Source: Chloroflexota bacterium (GTDB lineage Bacteria > Chloroflexota > Dehalococcoidia > UBA2247 > RBG-13-53-26). Taken from it: a DNA stretch of 18,729 bases. The notes under the pieces were generated by a model that made no database searches, was not told the DNA's origin, and was given only the letters and a program-made list of their open reading frames with translations. Numbering within the stretch: position 1 is the first letter of the stretch; every line of letters begins with the position of its first letter. Shown one piece after another: positions 14,638-18,729 of the stretch. The stretch covers positions 7,464 to 26,192 of the forward strand of contig JAFNFZ010000002.1 in assembly GCA_017885485.1 (NCBI GenBank), read 5' to 3'. The translations under genes were made by a program, and so were the position numbers.

Positions 14638-15474
14638 CTACGTCCATGGCTGCAGAGTCGCGACGAACTGCGATGGTGCTCGGTAGCCAATCAATGAATG
14701 CCTCCTGACGTTGTTGTAGTAGACGATCCTTTCGGCCACAAGCTGCTTCAGCTCGGTCAGACTCTGCACGTCGAGCAGCAGCGACCGGTTCTCGGTCTTG
14801 AAGCGGCTGTTGAAAGCCTCCATCTCGGTGTTGTCCTGGGCACCGCCCAGAGCGTAGGACACGTGCGACTGATCCTTCAGCAAGAGCCTGGCCGTCCGGG
14901 CGTAGTTGGTGAAGGCCTGATCCTGATCATGGTGGATCGTCACCGCGCCAACGTCCGTGCGGCGGAGCTCTCAGGCTGTGCTTGGTCTGCTCCCAGGCCT
15001 CCAGCGCCAAGCTGGTCACCGCCCGCTCTCCCACCGCCCAACCCAGGACGACTTTGCTGGTGTGGTCCAGGATCGGGATCAAGTAGGCCTTTCGCCTTCC
15101 GCCCGCGTAGATCAGCTCCGTGAAGTCGGTGTAGGCCACCTCCATGGGCCGGATCTCTGGCCGGCCAGCGACCAGGTTGATCCGATTGCCGGCCGCCGTG
15201 ATCGCACGGCGGATCCCACTCGGTTTCGGCGTTCGGGTACCCCGGATCAGAGGCAATCCCCACGCCCGATGCAGCCTTTGGACGACCTTGCGGTTGATCC
15301 GCCGTCCAGTTCGCTCCGGCAGCTCTGGCGTCGTCCGGCGGTAGCCGGGTGCCGCCGGGCAATCGCCTCCAGAGGCGCTCGCAGATCGGCGTACTTCTCC
15401 GTGTAGCTTCGCCGTCGGCTCTGATGGTAGTACCACGTCGAGCGCGGCAGCTCCCCTTTCCGCTCCGAACTCAT
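14638..15474 (-). pseudogene. IS3-family OrfB integrase-type transposase with two frameshifts
   Basis: Three frames must be joined. 15474 to about 15355 gives MSSERKGELPRSTWYYHQSR through LEAIARRHP. About 15355 to 14965 gives YRRTTPELPERTGRRINRKV, then VAYTDFTELIYAGGRRKAYL and ILDHTSKVVLGWAVGERAVT. About 14965 to 14638 gives TIHHDQDQAFTNYA and NTEMEAFNSRFKTEN through SLIGYRAPSQF. Catalytic residues are still recognisable: D in YTDFTEL, D in HHDQDQAF, E in TEMEAFN. The first shift removes about 4 bases where relatives read HPAYGYRR. The protein cannot be made intact, so the copy is dead unless complemented. Confidence 0.82.
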
Positions 15475-15750
15475 CTGTCCTGGCCCAAGAGGTTTTCTAG
15501 GAGCGCAATCTCCACTTCCTTCTTGCCCACCAGCTGCTCCAACTGCCGGATCTGCCGCTCATACTCCTGGATCGTGCCATCCTCCGAGAACAGCTCCGCC
15601 CCGCGCTCGAGGAACTCCTTCTTCCACAGCCCTACGGAGTTGGGATGGATGCCATACTCCTTTGGCGATCTGCCCGGGCGTCTTCTCGCCCGTCAGCGCC
15701 TCCAGCACCACCTGGAACTTCACCTTCGGCGAATACCTCTTCTTGGCCAT
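15471..15750 (-). pseudogene. IS3-family OrfA with a frameshift
   Basis: Starts MAKKRYSPKVKFQVVLEALTGEKTPGQIAK. An extra base in the AAAGG near 15665 then shifts the frame. Read in the corrected frame it continues YGIHPNSVGLWKKEFLERGA, then a leucine-rich helix (YERQIRQLEQLVGKKEVEIA) and ends LLGQDR. Its stop overlaps the ATG of orfB (ATGA at 15474), the normal IS3 layout for programmed frameshifting. With the frameshift, only about 31 genuine residues are made. Confidence 0.8.
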
Positions 15751-15864
15751 GGCTTCTGCCTTCCTTCGGCACAGCCCTGGCCGTAGCCTACCCCACTTCC
15801 CGACAGGGTCAACCCCATATTACCCATTACCCGTATGTCCAACTTCCGGGGGTCATAACCGACG

Positions 15865-16425
15865 ACATACACTACCTATCCGACCGTGCTGGACGACTAC
15901 CCGCGGTACATCCTGGCGTGGAGGCTGAGCCCAACGATGGCCGCCACGGACGTGCAAGAGACGCTGGAGAAAGCCCTGGCAGAGGCCAGGCTCGATCGGG
16001 TGCGGGTTCGGCATCGGCCGCGGCTGCTCTCGGACAACGGGCCGTGCTACGTGTCCGGCGACCTGCGCAGGTTCCTGGAAGCCCCGCGGATGGAGCACAC
16101 TCGTGGGGCGCCCTACCACCCGATGACGCAGGGCAAGATCGAGCGCTACCATCGCTCGATGAAGAACCTGATCCAGCTGCAGAACTACGCGTTCCCGTGG
16201 GACCTGGAACGGGAGATTGGCCGCTTCGTAGACTACTACAACCACCAGCGGTACCATGAGTCGCTGGACAACGTCACGCCGGCGGACGTCTTCTTCGGGA
16301 GGGTCAAGGAGATTCTGTCCAAACGTGAGGAGATCAAACCACAAACACTAGAGGCGCGGCGTCGTCAGCACACGCAGTCGCTGATCCTGGCCGCCTGACC
16401 GTCGAGGCTGCAGAAGTGTGTCTCA
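15865..16425 (+). pseudogene. C-terminal half of a second IS3-type transposase (OrfB) with the element's right end
   Basis: The frame from 15865 to 16398 encodes VLDDYPRYILAW, TDVQETLEKALAEA, LLSDNGPCYVSGDLRRF, EHTRGAPYHPMTQGKIERYH and the C-terminal VDYYNHQRYHESLDNVTPAD. These are the last two-thirds of an rve integrase core: D in VLDDY is near, D in LLSDNGP is the second catalytic Asp, and E in GKIERYH is the third residue. The N-terminal helix-turn-helix and first catalytic segment are missing. At 16404-16425 the sequence GGCTGCAGAAGTGTGTCTCA is the reverse complement of TGAGACACACTTCTGCAGCC. It shares GACACACTTCT with the left end at 4683-4700, which indicates the same IS type. Confidence 0.8.
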
Positions 16426-16642
16426 ACTTGGAGCCCCGATTTGTCCCACTTTGGCTGACACGATACAGCGCAATGATGAGCAACGCACATGGTTAACTTC
16501 CCCCCTAAGATCGCCACGGGAGGGAGTTCCCGTGTTCTCGGCGTTGAGGGTGATGCCCAGTGTTCCTTTCGCGTGGATGGGATAGAAAATCCAAACGAGG
16601 TTTACGACTGTGAGAACTCGTCAAAATCATATAGACGGTTGA

Positions 16643-17893
16643 CTAGCCACCAACGACGATCTCACCATCCTTGATAACGTAGGAAACCGACTCTAAGGCT
16701 TTAATGTCCTCCAGCGGGTTGCCCTCGAGTATCACCAGGTCTGCCCGTTTACCCACCTCAATTGTGCCAAGCTCCTCATCCTGTTTGAGGATTTCAGCCC
16801 CAACCCGGGTGGCAGCAACGATTGCCTCCATAGGCGAGAAGCCAGCGTCCAGAAATCGGGAGCATTCCATGGCGATAGTGTCGTCGTTGATGCAGTCAGT
16901 GCCCGTCGCAATCCTGATATCTGCCTGGCGTGCCAACTCCATGCTTGAGACAAGTATGTCATAGAACCGCTTGGCGTTCTCGCTGTGTGCAACCGGGTAG
17001 TCATACTCTTTGCCGCGATAGGCCATAGTGTGAATAATGGACATGGTCGGGACTAGCGCTGTCCCCTGTTCGGCGGCAATATCGACCGACTCTTGGTCCA
17101 TGACGATGGCGTGCTCGATGGTGTCTACTCCTGCACTCAGTGCGACCTTGATGCTCTCAGCACTCATCGCATGGCAGGACACTGTTACATCGACTTTGTG
17201 GGCTTCTTCGACGATAGGTTTGATTTCTTCCAGCGTCAGTTGAGGCCGGCCGAGGATGCCTCCGACGCGGGCAGGGGGATCGCTGAGATGAGGAGCAATC
17301 TTGTACAACCCCATCCTAGAGTAGCCTACTGGTTCTGAGGCAATCACCTTCAGCAGATCGGCGCCCGCTTTCAGTTGTTGTCGTGCCGTCTTACGAGCCT
17401 CGTCAGGGCTGTCGATTTCCAAACCAAAAGCCAGAGGACCGACCATACCTCCCGTCATTCGCATTGCATCCCCACTTGAAAACATCCTTGGCCCCATAAT
17501 CAGGCCGGCCTTCAGGGCTTCTCGGAAATACAGACCAGGGTTACCTATGTGGGCTCCGAGATCACGGATGGTTGTGGTACCCGCTTTCAGTAGCTCTGCG
17601 GCGTTCTTGATCGCCTTGGCGACTTGAAAGACGAGGTGGGACTGTAGGTAGGTTCTGTCGCCCTTGAGGAAGATGTGGTTGTGGCAGTCGATCAACCCTG
17701 GTATGACCGTACTTTGTGGGGCTTCGATCACACCGCTGTTCTGAGGGTCGTAGGTGATGGAGGCTCGAGGCCCAATCTGGGTGAATCGTCCGTCCTCGAT
17801 CACCACGGCTGCATCCCTTAGAGGCTCGCCTCCATTACCATCGATCATGGTTCCAACCAAGAAGACCTTTACACTGTGATTCTTGGCCGACAT
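16643..17893 (-). CDS. Metal-dependent amidohydrolase (imidazolonepropionase / prolidase-like)
   Basis: A 416-residue cytoplasmic enzyme of the amidohydrolase superfamily, with a dinuclear metal centre on a TIM barrel. Visible ligands: H71 and H73 (PGLIDCHNH), K182 likely carbamylated (DLLKVIAS), H241 (SCHAMS), H261 (IEHAIV) and the catalytic D333 (GTDCIN). The N- and C-terminal beta-sandwich halves are present (residues 1-65, and the ending GKRADLVILEGNPLEDI...VIKDGEIVVGG). This subgroup hydrolyses amide or cyclic amide bonds, including Xaa-Pro and Xaa-Arg/Lys dipeptides. The ATG at 17893 has GGGAG about 9 bases upstream; a start at 17929 is less likely. It is preceded by a broken GntR gene and a promoter with a FadR-type operator. 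The 217 bp beyond its stop (16426-16642) hold no gene I recognise. Confidence 0.92.
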   Translation of the reverse strand: MSAKNHSVKVFLVGTMIDGNGGEPLRDAAVVIEDGRFTQIGPRASITYDPQNSGVIEAPQSTVIPGLIDCHNHIFLKGDRTYLQSHLVFQVAKAIKNAAELLKAGTTTIRDLGAHIGNPGLYFREALKAGLIMGPRMFSSGDAMRMTGGMVGPLAFGLEIDSPDEARKTARQQLKAGADLLKVIASEPVGYSRMGLYKIAPHLSDPPARVGGILGRPQLTLEEIKPIVEEAHKVDVTVSCHAMSAESIKVALSAGVDTIEHAIVMDQESVDIAAEQGTALVPTMSIIHTMAYRGKEYDYPVAHSENAKRFYDILVSSMELARQADIRIATGTDCINDDTIAMECSRFLDAGFSPMEAIVAATRVGAEILKQDEELGTIEVGKRADLVILEGNPLEDIKALESVSYVIKDGEIVVGG

Positions 17894-17954
17894 TTGCCGT
17901 TCTCCCTTCTTGAATTTGTCAGCCTGCACTGGAAGCCGCGACGCAGGCCAAGGT

Positions 17955-18137
17955 TCAAACTCTCTTCTCCAGCGCGTTCAGGGCCTCGCGCAACGTTGGC
18001 CTCGAGATCCCCAATGTTGCAGACAGCTCGAGCTCGGACGGCAGTTGATCGCCCACCCGGAAGGTGCCATTCTTCACCATGGGAGGCAAACGGTCAAACA
18101 CCTGCCTGTAGAGTGGGTCCCGATTGAACTGGTCGAT
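17955..18137 (-). pseudogene. Remnant of a GntR-family regulator (DNA-binding domain only)
   Basis: On the minus strand 18137-17955 encodes DQFNRDPLYRQVFDRLPPMV, then KNGTFRVGDQLPSELELSAT and LGISRPTLREALNALEKR, followed by V and a stop. This is a clear GntR winged-helix domain of about 55 residues. The wing and the whole ligand domain are missing: a frameshift after ALEKR leads to a stop, and the amidohydrolase start follows 61 bp later. An excellent ribosome binding site (AAGGAGG) sits 6 bases before an ATC codon, not ATG, so the start codon may also have been lost (or ATC is a rare start). It is not a copy of the regulator at 8956; the two domains differ at most positions. It is most likely a dead local regulator of the amidohydrolase gene. 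Confidence 0.75.
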
Positions 18138-18163
18138 TGCCGGCCTCCTTCCCTAAAGTAACA

Positions 18164-18176
18164 ACATCTGATGACC
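18164..18176. promoter_or_regulatory. FadR/GntR operator upstream of the gntR remnant and amidohydrolase
   Basis: The plus strand reads ACATCTGATGACC. The site at 8645-8657 reads ACATCAGATGACC, identical except for the central base. The core TCATC-N-GATGt is a near-palindrome. It lies just downstream of the -10 box of the minus-strand promoter at 18184-18211, around the expected transcription start, where a bound repressor would block initiation. Confidence 0.55.
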
Positions 18177-18183
18177 TGACAAC

Positions 18184-18211
18184 AGGATAGCATGGACGCC
18201 GTCCTTGTCAA
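18184..18211 (-). promoter_or_regulatory. Sigma70-type promoter for the gntR remnant and amidohydrolase
   Basis: On the minus strand, TTGACA (18211-18206), a 16-base spacer and TATCCT (18189-18184) make a good -35/-10 pair. It would start transcription near 18177, about 40 bases before the gntR remnant. The IS at the right edge begins only about 10 bp upstream of the -35 box. Confidence 0.55.
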
Positions 18212-18221
18212 GCCGCGCACC

Positions 18222-18729
18222 GGAGGGTGTTGAAGAACGCCGGGTAGATTCGCGTCCTGAGGGTGATCGACCTAGAATGGGCCAGGCGGGAGGGACGGGC
18301 CCATGGGCTCAGAGCGGTTTCAGCGACAGGATCGGGGCTCATTCTTTGGGGGCATGATCTACGACCGGGTGGTGCCAGCGGACCACTTTCTGCGGAAGCT
18401 GGAAGAGCTGGTTCCGTGGGATCGGTTCACCCGCAAGTTGGTCAAGTGCTATCGGGGGAAGGCTCGCCAGGGCCGTCCGCCGTACGATCCGGCCGTTCTG
18501 CTGAAGATGCTCTTGGTGGCCTACCTGTACAACTTGTCGGAGCGGCAGATGGAGGTCGTGGCCCGCGATAGCCTGTCGATCAAGTGGTTTCTGGGATTGG
18601 GGGCGGACGAAGCTCCCCCGGACCATTCCACCCTGACGGCCTTCAAGCGCCGCCTGATCGACAACGGACAGGTGGGGCCGTTCGAAGCGATGTTGGCCGA
18701 CATCGTGCGTCTGGCGCAGGAGAAGGGGG
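18222..18729 (+). mobile_element. Left part of an IS5-superfamily insertion sequence (continues beyond window)
   Basis: A GGAGGGTGTTGAAGAACGCC segment at 18222 resembles the GTGTTGAA-type ends of IS5/IS1182-like elements. About 80 bp further on a transposase gene opens and runs off the right edge. The right end is not in the window, so the boundary is approximate. Confidence 0.55.
18303..18729 (+). CDS. IS5-superfamily transposase, N-terminal part (cut by window edge)
   Basis: The ATG at 18303, with GGGAGG upstream, opens a frame with no stop before the window end (142 residues). It contains the DUF772-type N-terminal domain: FGGMIYDRVVPADHFLRKLE, GRPPYDPAVLLKMLLVAYLY, LSERQMEVVARDSLSIKWFL and PPDHSTLTAFKRRL, as in IS1182/IS5-group transposases. 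The catalytic DDE part lies outside. It differs from the transposase at 11612, so it is a separate element type. Confidence 0.85.
   Translation, partial: MGSERFQRQDRGSFFGGMIYDRVVPADHFLRKLEELVPWDRFTRKLVKCYRGKARQGRPPYDPAVLLKMLLVAYLYNLSERQMEVVARDSLSIKWFLGLGADEAPPDHSTLTAFKRRLIDNGQVGPFEAMLADIVRLAQEKG

Larger units (their letters stand above)
14590..15811 (-). mobile_element. Inactivated IS3-family insertion sequence
   Basis: The ends follow the IS3-family TG...CA rule. The plus strand starts TGAACCCCG at 14590; the other end, read inward on the minus strand from 15811, starts TGACCCTG. Two overlapping genes, orfA and orfB, lie on the minus strand, but together they carry three frameshifts. I see no target-site duplication, and different sequence lies on either side (MFS fragment at left, transposase fragment at right), so recombination after insertion is likely. 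Confidence 0.75.

Noticed and set aside
16517..16536. CACGGGA...TCCCGTG hairpin beyond the amidohydrolase stop, considered as a terminator
   Set aside because: It lies more than 100 bp from the stop, has no T-run on either strand and could be chance in G/C-rich sequence.
16489..16674. Plus-strand frame of 61 codons between the IS fragment and the amidohydrolase
   Set aside because: No recognisable domain, no ribosome binding site, and it overlaps the 3' end of the well-supported amidohydrolase gene on the other strand.
1..18729. CRISPR array, tRNA, rRNA or phage genes
   Set aside because: I saw no regularly spaced direct repeats, no tRNA or rRNA-like segments and no phage structural or integrase genes apart from IS transposases.

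Overview
The window is a bacterial accessory region of roughly 55 to 60 percent GC. It is rich in catabolic enzymes and crowded with insertion-sequence remains. The mix (ferredoxin-dependent 2-oxoacid oxidoreductase, LLM-class flavin enzyme, M24 peptidase, amidohydrolase, FadR-type regulators, family-5 solute-binding proteins) resembles uncultured Chloroflexota or similar soil, sediment or marine lineages. That placement is a guess: no marker gene is present.

Left part (1-8235), all on the minus strand. Reading in the direction of transcription, it holds a three-gene 2-oxoacid:ferredoxin oxidoreductase operon: fused gamma-delta subunit, alpha, beta. The alpha subunit carries YPIRP where pyruvate enzymes have YPITP. 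To my knowledge this is the signature of oxalate oxidoreductase, so I read the operon as a probable oxalate oxidoreductase. After a decayed IS3-type remnant come a gamma-glutamyltransferase-fold Ntn-hydrolase that lacks the usual gamma-glutamyl pocket residues, an M24 creatinase/Xaa-Pro-peptidase-like enzyme, a maleate isomerase/Asp-Glu racemase-family enzyme, and the first 35 codons of a lipoprotein cut by the window edge. The gap between the last two enzymes holds a solitary end of an IS1182-type element.

Middle (8236-10447). A 720-bp gene-free interval carries a TATAAT box next to a palindromic operator, then a divergent FadR/GntR regulator, then a family-5 ABC solute-binding lipoprotein truncated to about 180 residues.

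Right-middle (10444-16425). This looks like a patchwork of transferred and broken DNA. A lower-GC LLM oxidoreductase abuts the truncated binding protein. A nearly complete IS1182-type element (terminal inverted repeats at 11476 and 13071) separates it from a divergent cysteine-synthase-family gene. Then come an IS66 transposase tail, the first 46 codons of an MFS transporter, an IS3 element with three frameshifts, and the C-terminal half of a second IS3-type transposase. That second type is the same IS type as the remnant at 4344-4700, to judge from a shared terminal sequence.

Right end (16643-18729). A metal-dependent amidohydrolase on the minus strand is preceded by a decapitated GntR regulator remnant. 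Upstream of that is a good sigma70 promoter with an operator almost identical to the one in front of the oxidoreductase operon. The shared site (ACATC-W-GATGACC) suggests that one FadR-family regulator, most simply the intact one at 8956-9678, controls both loci. An IS5-superfamily transposase runs off the right edge.

Working model (inference): the window holds parts of a FadR-regulated regulon that takes up and breaks down a small organic or amide-type substrate, with oxalate or a similar 2-oxoacid feeding low-potential electrons to ferredoxin. IS activity has repeatedly broken and rearranged it.
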